Notes under the pieces: model-generated
Database searches by the model: none
What the model was told of the DNA's origin: nothing
What the model saw: only the letters and a program-made list of their open reading frames with translations
Program-made: the position numbers and the translations under genes
Origin: Bavariicoccus seileri WCC 4188
Lineage (GTDB): Bacteria > Bacillota > Bacilli > Lactobacillales > Aerococcaceae
Length of the DNA: 64,000 bases
Reading direction: 5' to 3'
NCBI RefSeq assembly: GCF_000421665.1
Contig: NZ_ATXL01000001.1
Coordinates: 37,800-101,799 of the forward strand
Shown: positions 27,736-36,510 of the stretch, one piece after another
Numbering within the stretch: position 1 is the stretch's first letter
Layout: each line of letters opens with the position of its first letter

Positions 27736-29313
27736 ATGTTGATTGAACTCAATAGCATCACCAAAATACTGAATCAAGACCCACTATTTGAAAACCTATC
27801 GCTTATCTTAGAGCAATCTGATCGGATTGGTCTAGTTGGTGAAAACGGCTCTGGTAAGTCCACCTTATTTAAATTGATCACCGGAGAAGAAAATCCCTCT
27901 AAGGGTGTCATCAATCGTAAAAAAAATCTAACAATCGGTTATTTACAACAAACCTTTACCCCTTCTGATAAGATCGTAAAAACCTATCTGCTTGAATCAG
28001 ATCAGCTTCTGAATGACCTTTACCACCAATTAACTTTATATGAAGAAAAACTGGCAACTGTGTCTGATGATCATCAACAACTGGCAAAAGTCATGACTCA
28101 CTATGGTAAACTCCAACACGACTTTGAAGAAAACGGTGGCTATGATATCGAAGACCGGATTGCAAGCACCTTAAAAGCTTTAAACAGCTCAGAACTTGAA
28201 AATAAACGACTCAACCAACTGAGTGGTGGTCAACGGCTACGGGTCGAATTAGTTAGGGTTATTTTGTCAAACAATGACTACTTATTATTGGACGAACCCA
28301 CCAACTACTTGGATATCGCCGGAATTGAATGGTTAGAAAACTATTTGAGCCATTTGCAGATCCCTTATATGGTTATTTCTCATGACCGTCAATTTCTGGA
28401 TCGCGTCACCACAAAAACATTAGAAATAGAAGACGGTCAGATTGTTCCTTATAACGGTAATTACACCCGCTATACTGCTTTGAAAAAAGAACGTGTTGAA
28501 GCCCTTCAGAAGAACTTCCTACTAAAGCAACAAGAAAAACAAAAGCTTAAAGGACAAATCAAACAATATAGACAATGGGGCAACGAATCAGGCAACGAAA
28601 AATTCTATCGAAAAGCCAAAAGCCTGGAGAAAAGACTTGCAAAAATATCTCTCCCCTACGTTCCCCAAGAAAGTGGAAACAGACTAGAATCAGTCAAAGT
28701 CGCAGATCGTTCCGCTAACAATGTGGTTAAAGTTAACGATCTTTGGTCCTTAATAGAGGATCAGATACTATTAGAAGATGTTACCTTTACCATTAAACGG
28801 AATGATCGCATTGCTCTCATTGGCAGAAATGGTTCCGGTAAAAGTACATTGATGAAACTCATTGTGGGAGAGCTGACAGCAGACGAGGGAACTATTGAGC
28901 TTGGAAATCATGTCAAAATGGGCTATCTCCCTCAACAAATAGAGTTTCCACTTTACGATGTCTCAATTCTTGATTATGCCAAGACAATCATGCCCAACGA
29001 AGAAGCAGCTCGCAGAACACTAGCACACTTTGGTTTCTACGCTCAAGACGTTAGCAAACGCCTCAAAAGCCTTTCCGGTGGCGAGCGAGTCAGACTTGCC
29101 CTACTGCCGCTGTTGCAACAAAAGATAAACTTTTTGCTCTTAGACGAACCAACTAACCATCTCGATATCTATGCCAAAGAAGAAATTGAACACTTATTAG
29201 AAGATTATAGTGGAACTCTAGTCTTTATATCCCATGACAGATACATGATTCAAAAACTCAGCAACCGACAGTTGATGATCCAAGATCGCCATGTAGTTCA
29301 AGTTGAAGATTAA
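27736..29313 (+). CDS. ABC-F family ATPase (ribosomal protection type)
   Basis: A 525-residue soluble protein with two ATPase cassettes and no membrane domain. Walker A motifs are GENGSGKST and GRNGSGKST, signatures LSGGQRLR and LSGGERVR, Walker B LLLDEPTNYLD and LLLDEPTNHLD. The charged linker (about 240-300, KQQEKQKLKGQIKQYRQWG) is where ABC-F proteins reach the ribosomal P site. Such proteins rescue or protect ribosomes, often from lincosamides, streptogramins, macrolides or pleuromutilins. The 28-codon leader upstream supports a drug-inducible role, but the substrate cannot be assigned. AAGGAG lies 8 nt before the ATG. Confidence 0.88.
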   Translation: MLIELNSITKILNQDPLFENLSLILEQSDRIGLVGENGSGKSTLFKLITGEENPSKGVINRKKNLTIGYLQQTFTPSDKIVKTYLLESDQLLNDLYHQLTLYEEKLATVSDDHQQLAKVMTHYGKLQHDFEENGGYDIEDRIASTLKALNSSELENKRLNQLSGGQRLRVELVRVILSNNDYLLLDEPTNYLDIAGIEWLENYLSHLQIPYMVISHDRQFLDRVTTKTLEIEDGQIVPYNGNYTRYTALKKERVEALQKNFLLKQQEKQKLKGQIKQYRQWGNESGNEKFYRKAKSLEKRLAKISLPYVPQESGNRLESVKVADRSANNVVKVNDLWSLIEDQILLEDVTFTIKRNDRIALIGRNGSGKSTLMKLIVGELTADEGTIELGNHVKMGYLPQQIEFPLYDVSILDYAKTIMPNEEAARRTLAHFGFYAQDVSKRLKSLSGGERVRLALLPLLQQKINFLLLDEPTNHLDIYAKEEIEHLLEDYSGTLVFISHDRYMIQKLSNRQLMIQDRHVVQVED

Positions 29314-29393
29314 TTTCTTTTTGTGATAGGAGATTAATTTCTTTTTGTGATAGAAGTTTAAGTTCTTTTTGTGATAGAAGTTTAAGTTCTTTT
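29307..29393. repeat. 24-bp tandem repeat, 3.6 copies, starting at the ABC-F stop codon
   Basis: Units at 29307, 29331, 29355 and 29379 (last partial), of the form AGATTAATTTCTTTTTGTGA plus TAGG or TAGA, later AGTTTAAGTTC. The first unit includes the TAA stop, so the repeat is a local duplication of the gene end. Confidence 0.85.
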
Positions 29394-29399
29394 GCGCTA

Positions 29400-29447
29400 A
29401 ATAAGCCTCAAATCTTGATTTAGTAACACCAAGATTTGAGGCTTATT
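29400..29447 (+). terminator. Bidirectional intrinsic terminator
   Basis: AATAAGCCTCAAATCTTG and CAAGATTTGAGGCTTATT form an 18-bp stem with a 12-nt loop followed by TTT. It ends the ABC-F transcript and may serve the opposing gene. Confidence 0.85.
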
Positions 29448-29472
29448 TTACTTTACTTTCCAATGAGTTACT

Positions 29473-29505
29473 CTAGTAACGGTCCTAGTGACAGTCCTAG
29501 TGACA
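29473..29505. repeat. Short tandem repeat AGTCCTAGTGAC
   Basis: Two to three imperfect copies of a 12-bp word (GGTCCTAGTGAC, AGTCCTAGTGAC, AGTTCTT) before the end of the opposing gene. Confidence 0.5.
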
Positions 29506-29530
29506 GTTCTTCTGTCATTGATCTCTAGTA

Positions 29531-29893
29531 TCATTTATAACGTGCTAACCGTTCTAACAAGCTTTTTTGTGCAGCTCCTAAACCGATAATAGTCGTTTTT
29601 ACAAGTAGCGCTATTTTATCATCTTTAGTCTTAATGGTTACTTTTTTCAGAAGTAACCCAGAGACTGTAACAGCTTCAATGTCGTCATAATGTATTGTTC
29701 TTTCCGATTTAACCTCCATTTTTAAACTTAAATGAATCAAGGTGATTCCTTCATCGTTCACTACAATCACATAGTACCGATATCCCGGTATGTTAAACAG
29801 ATGATAATCTTCCACATAACCAGCAACTACATTACTGCCGCCAATTTTTTGAGCGTACTTCTCCAGATCCTCCATGGTAACCGTCCACTTCAT
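29531..29893 (-). CDS. Hypothetical PH-like domain protein
   Basis: A 120-residue protein without signal peptide or membrane segment. Alternating hydrophobic strands (YRYYVIVVNDEGITLIHLSL, IHYDDIEAVTVSGLL, VTIKTKDDKIALLVK) suggest a bacterial PH-like fold. I do not recognise a specific family. It lies 56 bp after thiE on the same strand, so it may be co-transcribed with it, but nothing links it to thiamine. GGGGGACGG precedes the ATG by a few bases. Confidence 0.6.
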   Translation of the reverse strand: MKWTVTMEDLEKYAQKIGGSNVVAGYVEDYHLFNIPGYRYYVIVVNDEGITLIHLSLKMEVKSERTIHYDDIEAVTVSGLLLKKVTIKTKDDKIALLVKTTIIGLGAAQKSLLERLARYK

Positions 29894-29949
29894 ATACCGT
29901 CCCCCTCGTAAAAATATGTTCTCAGATACACCTTACACAGCATTGTTGA

Positions 29950-30588
29950 TTAGTGGTAAATACCACCCTTCATTAGCTGAATACTTCTTCTCAATTGTTT
30001 CGTTTTTTCGGTCACATTACTAGATTGCATGATTTCACTAATCATAGCAACTCCTGCAACACCACTATCTCTCAGCAAATAGAGGTTTGTTTCTGTCAAA
30101 CCACCAATTGCTACGACTGGAATAGGAATATCAGTGACGATTGATTTCAACTGCTTTAACGCTGCCATTTGTCTCTCAACAGGCTGATTCTTTTTGAAGA
30201 TACTACCAACTCCTATATAATCAGCTTGATCCTTATAAGCAGAAATAGCTGCTGGAACATCATTGGCTGAAACACCTAATATCTTATCTTCTCCAATAAT
30301 CTTCCGAGCTTCTTTTACAGGAAGATCTTCCGGACCAATATGAACACCACTAGCATCTACAGCCATGCAGACATCTACACGGTCATTGATAATCAGTGGG
30401 ACACCATAGTTATCAGTTATTTGCTTTACATCACGTGCCCAATTGACATACTCAATTGTGGTAATATCCTTTTCCCTCAATTGGATAAGCGTGATGCCAT
30501 GTTGACAAGCCGCAACGATAATACTCAAAAATTCTTCTTTTGAAAAGTGAGTACGATCTGTTACTAAATACAAAGAATAATCTATCAT
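29950..30588 (-). CDS. thiE: Thiamine-phosphate synthase paralog with altered phosphate loop
   Basis: A 212-residue TIM-barrel protein with ThiE motifs LIQLREKD (35-41), LIINDRVDV (65-73) and GVHIGPEDLP (81-90). The pyrophosphate-binding loop, normally GxxFPTxTK as in the second copy at 37.3 kb, is here GSIFKKNQPV (128-137) and lacks the TxTK residues. It may be a weak synthase, a TenI-like tautomerase relative or a regulatory paralog. It lies outside the riboswitch-controlled thi operon and has its own promoter with a cre-like box. Confidence 0.75.
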   Translation of the reverse strand: MIDYSLYLVTDRTHFSKEEFLSIIVAACQHGITLIQLREKDITTIEYVNWARDVKQITDNYGVPLIINDRVDVCMAVDASGVHIGPEDLPVKEARKIIGEDKILGVSANDVPAAISAYKDQADYIGVGSIFKKNQPVERQMAALKQLKSIVTDIPIPVVAIGGLTETNLYLLRDSGVAGVAMISEIMQSSNVTEKTKQLRRSIQLMKGGIYH

Positions 30589-30693
30589 CTGGTCACCCCA
30601 TCAATTTCCTATTGTATTCATGAACTACTGAAAAACAGAATTACAAATGCTACTTTGCATCATCAAGCACACCCTAATTATATCTTTAAAGTC

Positions 30694-30731
30694 ATTATAG
30701 TAAGCACACAAACTAATAGCAAACGATAACA
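30694..30731 (-). promoter_or_regulatory. Promoter of the orphan thiE with cre-like/GTTATCGT box
   Basis: TTGCTA (30722-30717), a 17-bp spacer and TATAAT (30699-30694). AGCAAACGATAACA (30718-30731) overlaps the -35 and fits the CcpA operator apart from one or two positions. The word GTTATCGT directly before the -35 recurs at the thi operon promoter. Confidence 0.6.
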
Positions 30732-30763
30732 ATGTTTTTTGTGTAAACTTTAACACATATCAG

Positions 30764-30792
30764 TTGACTTTAATTTGCTCAGACAGTACCAT
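30764..30792 (+). promoter_or_regulatory. Promoter of the M-box transcript
   Basis: TTGACT (30764-30769), 17-bp spacer, TACCAT (30787-30792), about 40 bp before the riboswitch. Confidence 0.5.
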
Positions 30793-30829
30793 TCAATTGG
30801 ATTAAGGAAAGAGTCACTTTCCATCCGTT

Positions 30830-31005
30830 CTGTTAGGTGAGGCTCCGCAATGGAAACAAGCTACTACCCTATAGTCATCGAGAGACGGCTATAAACGATC
30901 GTTTACTAACGATCTGGGTCAACAAGACTGGTCGACAAAAGGCCTTTTTTAATGTAGCTGATGCAAAATCTACGCCTTTGCGTGCTAAAACTCAACATCG
31001 AGAAC
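30830..31005 (+). ncRNA. M-box (ykoK leader) magnesium riboswitch
   Basis: The conserved M-box blocks occur in order: GTTAGGTGAGGCTCC near 30832, AAGCTACTACCC, GTCATCGAGAGACGGC, GGGTCAACAAGACTGGTCGA, AATGTAGCTGATGC and GTGCTAAAACTCAACATCGA ending near 31001. This RNA senses Mg2+ and normally controls Mg2+ transporters such as MgtA or MgtE. CTCAAC (30991-30996) can pair with GTTGAG (31075-31080) inside the downstream terminator, the usual on/off exchange. The only gene behind it is a fragment of MgtA. Confidence 0.93.
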
Positions 31006-31061
31006 GACGCTGATTGTTATCCAACCAGGCTTATTAAAATGGCTTACACTAGTTGACTAAC

Positions 31062-31091
31062 AACGCCCTCTCTTGTTGAGTGGCGTTTTTT
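31062..31091 (+). terminator. Riboswitch-controlled terminator
   Basis: AACGCC..GGCGTT with inner CTC/GAG, followed by TTTTTT. Its GTTGAG segment can alternatively pair with the 3' side of the M-box. Confidence 0.85.
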
Positions 31092-31165
31092 GTTGTCTTA
31101 ATGTTTATTTTATTTAATAAACTTTAGTTGTTGCTGTAGAAAGTACCCAGAAAGTAGGTGAGTAC

Positions 31166-31486
31166 ATGCCTCCCCACAATGTGTCCAACTTAATAGTATT
31201 ATTTGTTGTTGGACTACTAAGTCAAACGCTAGTTGTCCATGTCTTAAGAACTCGTAAAATTCCATTTGTGGAAAGTAGCGCTAGCAACCCAGTGATCTGG
31301 GCAAGCATAGGGGCAGTATTGATGGGAATTCTGATTGTTATCACACCACTACACGCATTCTTTGATTTCCTACCACTACCAGGCTCTTATTGGATCTGGA
31401 TGGTTGGTATCCTGTTTGCTTACTTACTAGCCTTGCAAATCGCCAAAAAATTGTACATCCACTTCAATAACGGTGAGTGGCTTTAA
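31166..31486 (+). pseudogene. C-terminal remnant of an MgtA-type Mg2+ P-type ATPase
   Basis: A 106-residue frame that matches only the last membrane helices of MgtA: FVVGLLSQTLVVHVLRTRKIPFVES corresponds to the MgtA stretch FVVGLLSQTLIVHMIRT, and LPLPGSYWIWMVGILFAYLLALQ to its final helix. A full MgtA has about 900 residues; the phosphorylation and nucleotide domains are absent. It keeps a start codon with AGGTGA upstream and sits directly behind the M-box, so about 800 codons have been deleted or the fragment has become a small three-helix membrane protein under Mg2+ control. Expression is possible. Confidence 0.82.
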
Positions 31487-31580
31487 TTATAGCTTTGGCA
31501 CTAGCATTAGTAGTAGTTTTAGTGATAGCTTTTATAATAGCTGTAATAATAGTATAGCTGTAATAATAGCTGTAGCATTT
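31487..31580. repeat. Degenerate repeat, ATAATAGCTGTA-type
   Basis: Multiple imperfect copies of ATAGCTTT, ATTAGTAGTAG, ATAATAGCTGTA between the MgtA remnant and its terminator. Confidence 0.55.
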
Positions 31581-31587
31581 AATTACT

Positions 31588-31622
31588 CAACAAAAAAAGA
31601 CCCATTGGGTCTTTTTTTGTTG
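31588..31622 (+). terminator. Bidirectional terminator
   Basis: CAACAAAAAAAGACCC and GGGTCTTTTTTTGTTG around ATT; it can end both the MgtA-remnant transcript (+) and the mannosidase transcript (-). Confidence 0.85.
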
Positions 31623-31653
31623 TCCTTGTTTTCCTTATCTCTATTTAACTATC

Positions 31654-34600
31654 TTATTTAACTATCTTATTGATCCGAATTGTTTTGATTTCATAAGGGG
31701 TCAGCTCGACTATAACAGGACTACTTTTTTCTTCAGTTAAATCCCTTTCCACCATATTTGTTTCCAACCATCCAAAACCATTTGGTAATTCTATTTCCAC
31801 TTTCTTTCTAGCACCTGTATGCTCATGGAAACGCACTATCCAGCCGTTTTGATCCTCGGCTAACTTGAAGGCATCGATAGCTAATGGTTCCCCAGCTACT
31901 ATTTTTAGTGGAATATCAATCGGATTATTTTTCTTTAAAACTGTTAACGGACGGTTGATCTCTAGGGCTTCCTCCACTGTTTTACCTTCAACGAAATCGC
32001 CTTTATGTGGTAGTAAACTGTAGGTAAAGTCATGTTGGCCAATATCTGCTGTAGGGTCGGGATAAATACCGCCCTTCAAGAGACTCAACCTTAATCTGTT
32101 TTCTTTGATATCATACCCATATTTTGAATCATTCAACAGGCTGACACCATAATCTCGTTGCGATAGATCTGCCCATTGGTGGCCCACTGTTTCAAATTTT
32201 GCAAGATCCCAACTGGTATTCCAATGAGTAGGCCGTTTCACATTGCCGTATTGAATATCATAAGTAGCTTCAGTAGCTCGGATAGCAACTTCAAAGGACA
32301 CTTTTAACAGCTGTTGTCTTTCCTTCCAATCTACATGGGTGATAAAATCAATTCTCCGATCGTTTGCATACACTCTCACGGTTTGCTTTATCGTCGACTG
32401 GTTGATAGTCGCAGTCAGCTCTAGGTCAGCATATAGAGCATTATTAGCTATTACCTTTAGGGTTTCCCATGGAATAATCGTCATTTTTTCTTGATAATAG
32501 AGCTCGATATCCCAACAATCAAAGTTTATTGGTTTATCTTCAAACACTTGTAAGACATTCCCATTACCTTTTAAAACTTCTCGGTCATTTTGCTTATCAA
32601 AGAGACTAACAAACTGATAATCGTCGTTCCACTCAATGCTATAAAAAGGTGTTTCTAATCCATTACTGTTTTGTTCACTAATCGTTAAAGCTGACTTAGT
32701 CAAAGCTAACTCTCTTTTTTCTGGACTGTCTTTAAAAGTAATTGCTTTAGTGCTCAAAGCCTCGATAGCATCTACTTTCACATAAGCACCCTCATCTGTA
32801 ATAACAGTAGGGAGTGACTGCCCATTCTCATCGACTGCAATGCCCTTTTCGATACCCGGAATGATAGTTACGGGACTCCTTGACCACCCACTAGTATTGA
32901 TTACCTGATAACTAGCATTTTCTAGCTCATCTTGTTTAGTATCCTCTTTACTTGATGCCTCTTGTGTTTCCTCTTCCAAATTATTAATCAGATTTTGAGA
33001 ACTAGTTACAATTGAGGACATCTCTTCTCTGTGGTCTTGATACACTTCCTTAATAGAAGATCCTGGGATAATGTCATGGAATTGGTTTCTCAATACCACT
33101 TCCCAAATCGCAGTAAGCTCATCTGTTGGATAGTCTTTACCACTAACGATATGCTGGCTAGTATACAGCATTTCTAGCTCTCTTAAGGTCAATTCCATTT
33201 GACGATTCATTTTCTTGACATATGCTTGTGAAGTATAGGTTCCACGGTGATATTCGAGATATAATTCGCCGTCCCACGTTTGGACATAGTGGTCCGTCTT
33301 TGAGACCGTTTGGTGAAGTTTGCGGAAATAATCATCGACACGACCCGTCTTCACTTGCGGTAAGCCCGGAATATCATCGAGCCGTCGTCTTTTCTCGATC
33401 ATATCTCTGGTCACTCCTCCACCACCATCGCCATATCCATAGGCTAAAAGTAGGTCATGATTAATATCTTTGTCTTGATAGGCATCATAGATACCTGTCA
33501 CTGTGCTAGGTTCCAAACGACCGTTATAGGTGTAGGACCAATCTTTACCACTATAGCCACCTTCACTTGGTTCAGGAGTCGTTATAAAATGCGTTAAAAT
33601 ATCACTACCGTCGATTCCTCTCCAATAAAATGTATCGTGAGGCATCCGGTTGAACTGATTCCAACTGATTTTAGTGGTCATAAAGGTATCTATATCAGAC
33701 TTACGCAGTATTTGCGGCAGTGCCCAAGAATAGCCAAAGACATCTGGTAACCATAAGTAATGGCTGTCACGATCGAATTCCTCTTTGATAAACCGTTTAC
33801 CAAATAGAATTTGTCTAGTCAGTGATTCTCCACTTGGAATATTACAATCGGCTTCTAACCACATTGCACCATCAATTTCCCACCTACCTTCTGCCACTCT
33901 TTTCTTGATCTCTTGGAATAGCTCTGGATAATCTTCTTTGATATACTTGTAGACTTGCGGGGTTGTATGCATAAAGATGTATTCAGGATACTTTTCCATC
34001 AACTTTAGAACCGTTGAAAAGCTACGTGCAACTTTTTCCCGAGTATGCTTTAATCGCCACAACCATGCGACATCAATATGTGTTTGGCCGACTGCAGTGA
34101 TTTCAATTAGAGATTTTTTGTCGATTTTAGCTAGTGATTCAACTAAAAAGGTATCAGCTGCCTCGATAGAGTCATAGAACTCCTGGGATCCTGCGTTTTG
34201 CCAATTAATTAACAGAAAAGCTCTGTTCAATACATCTAGTAGCTCGTATCTTTGTGGATCATCCTCACTAAACACATGGATTGTTTTCAACAAAGCATCT
34301 GCATAGTAGAACAGATCATCAGTTTTGTCAGACAAGCTTCCGACAAAGGCTTCTAAAAAGGTGTGAGTCAATATTTTCTCAGGCCCACCACCTTCAAGAC
34401 CTGACCACAATTTAAGATCAAGGACGATTTCCTGACCTACTAAATCATCTGACAAGAAGACTTCTTTATGGTTAGAATCAACACCTTGATAGGGCTGTCC
34501 GTTGATAAATAAAAGGGACTCAAATCCGGAGTTATAGCCGCCACCAGTTTTCCCAAAATCAAGAAATAGCAGCGGGTTAGGAACATTAGGCACTGTTATT

Positions 34601-34818
34601 GTTTGATGGACCCACAGATAAAAGTCACGGCCTTTCCATGAATCTCCAAGCTTAAAAGACTCACTATGAGCCCAATCCTTAGGTGGATATTTTTGCATCT
34701 TACTCTTGTCCTCGATCACTTGCCAGTTGTCTAACTTTTCGATGTGCTTGTAGCGATACTTCGACAATTCTTGTACCCGCCGTTGTAGTTTCTCCAAAAT
34801 GAATAGTTGTGATTGCAT
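31654..34818 (-). CDS. Glycoside hydrolase family 38 alpha-mannosidase
   Basis: A cytosolic enzyme of about 1054 residues. The GH38 catalytic domain begins with GQTHIDVAWLWR (His247 and Asp249 bind the metal, Zn2+ in the family), contains the nucleophile Asp359 in WLPDVFGYSWALPQ, and a later metal His in NQFHDIIPGSS; a large beta-sandwich follows. It releases mannose from alpha-mannosides, for instance host N-glycan fragments. The start at 34818 is preferred because GAGGAG lies 7 nt upstream; the frame extends ten codons further. Three 21-bp repeats lie just upstream of its -10 box. No transporter is adjacent. Confidence 0.92.
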   Translation of the reverse strand: MQSQLFILEKLQRRVQELSKYRYKHIEKLDNWQVIEDKSKMQKYPPKDWAHSESFKLGDSWKGRDFYLWVHQTITVPNVPNPLLFLDFGKTGGGYNSGFESLLFINGQPYQGVDSNHKEVFLSDDLVGQEIVLDLKLWSGLEGGGPEKILTHTFLEAFVGSLSDKTDDLFYYADALLKTIHVFSEDDPQRYELLDVLNRAFLLINWQNAGSQEFYDSIEAADTFLVESLAKIDKKSLIEITAVGQTHIDVAWLWRLKHTREKVARSFSTVLKLMEKYPEYIFMHTTPQVYKYIKEDYPELFQEIKKRVAEGRWEIDGAMWLEADCNIPSGESLTRQILFGKRFIKEEFDRDSHYLWLPDVFGYSWALPQILRKSDIDTFMTTKISWNQFNRMPHDTFYWRGIDGSDILTHFITTPEPSEGGYSGKDWSYTYNGRLEPSTVTGIYDAYQDKDINHDLLLAYGYGDGGGGVTRDMIEKRRRLDDIPGLPQVKTGRVDDYFRKLHQTVSKTDHYVQTWDGELYLEYHRGTYTSQAYVKKMNRQMELTLRELEMLYTSQHIVSGKDYPTDELTAIWEVVLRNQFHDIIPGSSIKEVYQDHREEMSSIVTSSQNLINNLEEETQEASSKEDTKQDELENASYQVINTSGWSRSPVTIIPGIEKGIAVDENGQSLPTVITDEGAYVKVDAIEALSTKAITFKDSPEKRELALTKSALTISEQNSNGLETPFYSIEWNDDYQFVSLFDKQNDREVLKGNGNVLQVFEDKPINFDCWDIELYYQEKMTIIPWETLKVIANNALYADLELTATINQSTIKQTVRVYANDRRIDFITHVDWKERQQLLKVSFEVAIRATEATYDIQYGNVKRPTHWNTSWDLAKFETVGHQWADLSQRDYGVSLLNDSKYGYDIKENRLRLSLLKGGIYPDPTADIGQHDFTYSLLPHKGDFVEGKTVEEALEINRPLTVLKKNNPIDIPLKIVAGEPLAIDAFKLAEDQNGWIVRFHEHTGARKKVEIELPNGFGWLETNMVERDLTEEKSSPVIVELTPYEIKTIRINKIVK

Positions 34819-34854
34819 GACAGCACTCCTCATCCTTCTTGATTTCATTAAGTT

Positions 34855-34927
34855 TATTATACTTTTATAGCTATAGTATCTACCTTTATAGCTATAGTAT
34901 CTACCTTTATAGCTATAGTATCTACCT
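34855..34927 (-). repeat. Three exact 21-bp tandem repeats at the mannosidase promoter
   Basis: Units at 34865-34885, 34886-34906 and 34907-34927, each TTATAGCTATAGTATCTACC plus T and each containing the palindrome TATAGCTATA. They lie directly upstream of a minus-strand -10 TATAAT (about 34860-34855) where no good -35 is seen, which suggests activator or repressor binding sites. Confidence 0.8.
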
Positions 34928-34961
34928 TTTATGTTGATTATCAGTTCTAAATAAAATTAAA

Positions 34962-35004
34962 AGCATGGTTCATACACCTAGAATATCAGTGTTTGAACCA
35001 TGCT
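34962..35004 (-). terminator. Terminator of the DUF6506 gene
   Basis: AGCATGGTTCA (34962-34972) and TGAACCATGCT (34994-35004) with inner ACAC/GTGT pairing; the minus strand continues TTTTAATTTTATT. Confidence 0.7.
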
Positions 35005-35122
35005 ACAATGCATAAGTGTTTCTATTGCAAAACTTTCTGCAAAACTGTTTGCCAAGTTTATCTTTAACTAGTCTTAAGAGACGAGGCATCACTACTATAT
35101 TTTTACTCATATCTACAAATTT

Positions 35123-35425
35123 CTAAAACAACTCGTCTCCGCTCTTAAACTTGAGTCCTGGGTGATTATCGAACCTCACCACACCAACAGCAATATCCTT
35201 TGACACAGCTTCTTTTATTTTTGCCGTCCCAATAATACCGAACCCACCGCAAAGTTCAATTGCTTTGATGCCATCTTCTTCCAATTGTTTTGCTGCTTTT
35301 ACAGCGTCGTCATAATCCACCGCTCCTACAGCATGTAATTCTACACCAGGTGTTTCAACAATCTGATGATCTTTCTTATAATCAGCACCAGGTGCTAAAA
35401 AAATAAAACCAGCTTTTAATACCAT
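35123..35425 (-). CDS. DUF6506 family protein
   Basis: A 100-residue protein beginning MVLKAGFIFLAPGADYKKD, matching the DUF6506 family of small alpha/beta proteins of unknown function (core ELHAVGAVDYDDAVKAAKQL and IELCGGFGIIG). The start at 35425 has GGAGGG 6 nt upstream; a 17-residue N-terminal extension is unlikely. Upstream lies a TATAAT -10 with a near-perfect cre box over the -35 region, so the gene is probably repressed by CcpA. Confidence 0.75.
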   Translation of the reverse strand: MVLKAGFIFLAPGADYKKDHQIVETPGVELHAVGAVDYDDAVKAAKQLEEDGIKAIELCGGFGIIGTAKIKEAVSKDIAVGVVRFDNHPGLKFKSGDELF

Positions 35426-35484
35426 CAGTAACCCTCCTTGCAAAATAAATTTTATAAGCATCAGTATAGTGCTCATTTGAGATT

Positions 35485-35521
35485 ATTATAGCATAAAAGA
35501 CAATATTTGTTATCGTTTACA
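35485..35521 (-). promoter_or_regulatory. DUF6506 promoter with cre box
   Basis: -10 TATAAT at 35490-35485. TGTTATCGTTTACA (35508-35521) matches the CcpA operator with one mismatch and covers the -35 region. Confidence 0.65.
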
Positions 35522-35581
35522 AAAATGTTGATGACACTTTATGTGGAAAAAGAATCCTGATTAAAACTCTGATAAGCACAT

Positions 35582-35628
35582 AAAAAACACACAGCTTTTA
35601 GGAACGACAGTATCCCAATTACTGTGTG
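35582..35628 (-). terminator. Terminator of the NAD(P)-binding protein gene
   Basis: CACACAG (35588-35594) and CTGTGTG (35622-35628); the minus strand ends in six T residues. Confidence 0.6.
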
Positions 35629-35763
35629 CTTTTGGTTATTGAATACGAAAATAATAGGATAGTTTATTAAATATTCTCTTTAAAACAATATCTTTTAGAA
35701 TGCATTTCTAAGTCTAACGCTACAGCCTTACGACTACATCTGTAGGTCTACCAATCCCAAAAA

Positions 35764-36399
35764 CTAGACCTTATGAAGGGCATCATCAATTGGTGTTGGC
35801 CCTTCATGTAAGGATATCACACTATAAATCGTGTTCTTATGATCCAGAAGTTTTTGAAGCACAATGGCAACATCGTCTATTGCAATTTGGCCTTGATCTG
35901 TGACATCTACTGCTATCTTACCAGTGCCTGGTCTTTCCATTAGTTCTCCTGGTTGAACTATTGTATAAGGTAATTCAGTATGGTCAATAAGATACCTATC
36001 AGCAAACAATTTAGCGATATAATAATCAGTTAAACTCTCTGGAATTAATTCGGGCCATAGATCAGTTTTAAGCGCGAAAATCGCACTTAATTGAATATAC
36101 CGTTTTACACCAATTTTCTCAGCAATTTTCATCACTTTGATAGCCCCATAAAGATCGGTTTGAAGAAGATCTTTACCTCTAGAGCCAGCTACAAAATAAA
36201 TAACATCAACATCTCCGATAGTCTCAGCAATTGCTTCACTACTATCATGAAGATCCAGTTTTTTGTATATGACATTATTACCCAATGATTCTTCACTTGG
36301 ATGTCTTGAGCCAGCATAAATAATATGGTCTTCCTTGCTTAATGCTTTAACCAACTGACGGCCAACACGTCCACTAGCTCCTACCACAAAAATTTTCAT
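35764..36399 (-). CDS. Atypical SDR / NmrA-like NAD(P)-binding protein
   Basis: A 211-residue protein with the N-terminal Rossmann motif VVGASGRVGRQL and the segment RYIQLSAIFALK followed by DYYIAKLFADRYL, the YxxxK-like pair of extended SDRs of the YwnB/NmrA type. These act as NAD(P)H-binding reductases or redox sensors; a substrate cannot be assigned. It is monocistronic, upstream of the terminator at 35582. Confidence 0.75.
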   Translation of the reverse strand: MKIFVVGASGRVGRQLVKALSKEDHIIYAGSRHPSEESLGNNVIYKKLDLHDSSEAIAETIGDVDVIYFVAGSRGKDLLQTDLYGAIKVMKIAEKIGVKRYIQLSAIFALKTDLWPELIPESLTDYYIAKLFADRYLIDHTELPYTIVQPGELMERPGTGKIAVDVTDQGQIAIDDVAIVLQKLLDHKNTIYSVISLHEGPTPIDDALHKV

Positions 36400-36510
36400 T
36401 TTTCGCTCTCCCCTCTCATAACATCATTGGTTCTTTAGCACCTAAGGCTACCATTTTCTTTATTATAAGGGAATCAAGGGTTAGTGACTAATAATACGCT
36501 TACAAACGCT

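Noticed and set aside
30589..30700. A TPP riboswitch for the orphan thiE
   Set aside because: None of the conserved THI-element blocks occur upstream of this gene; only a plain promoter is seen.
34865..34927. CRISPR-like array
   Set aside because: The three 21-bp units are directly contiguous without spacers, and no cas gene is nearby.
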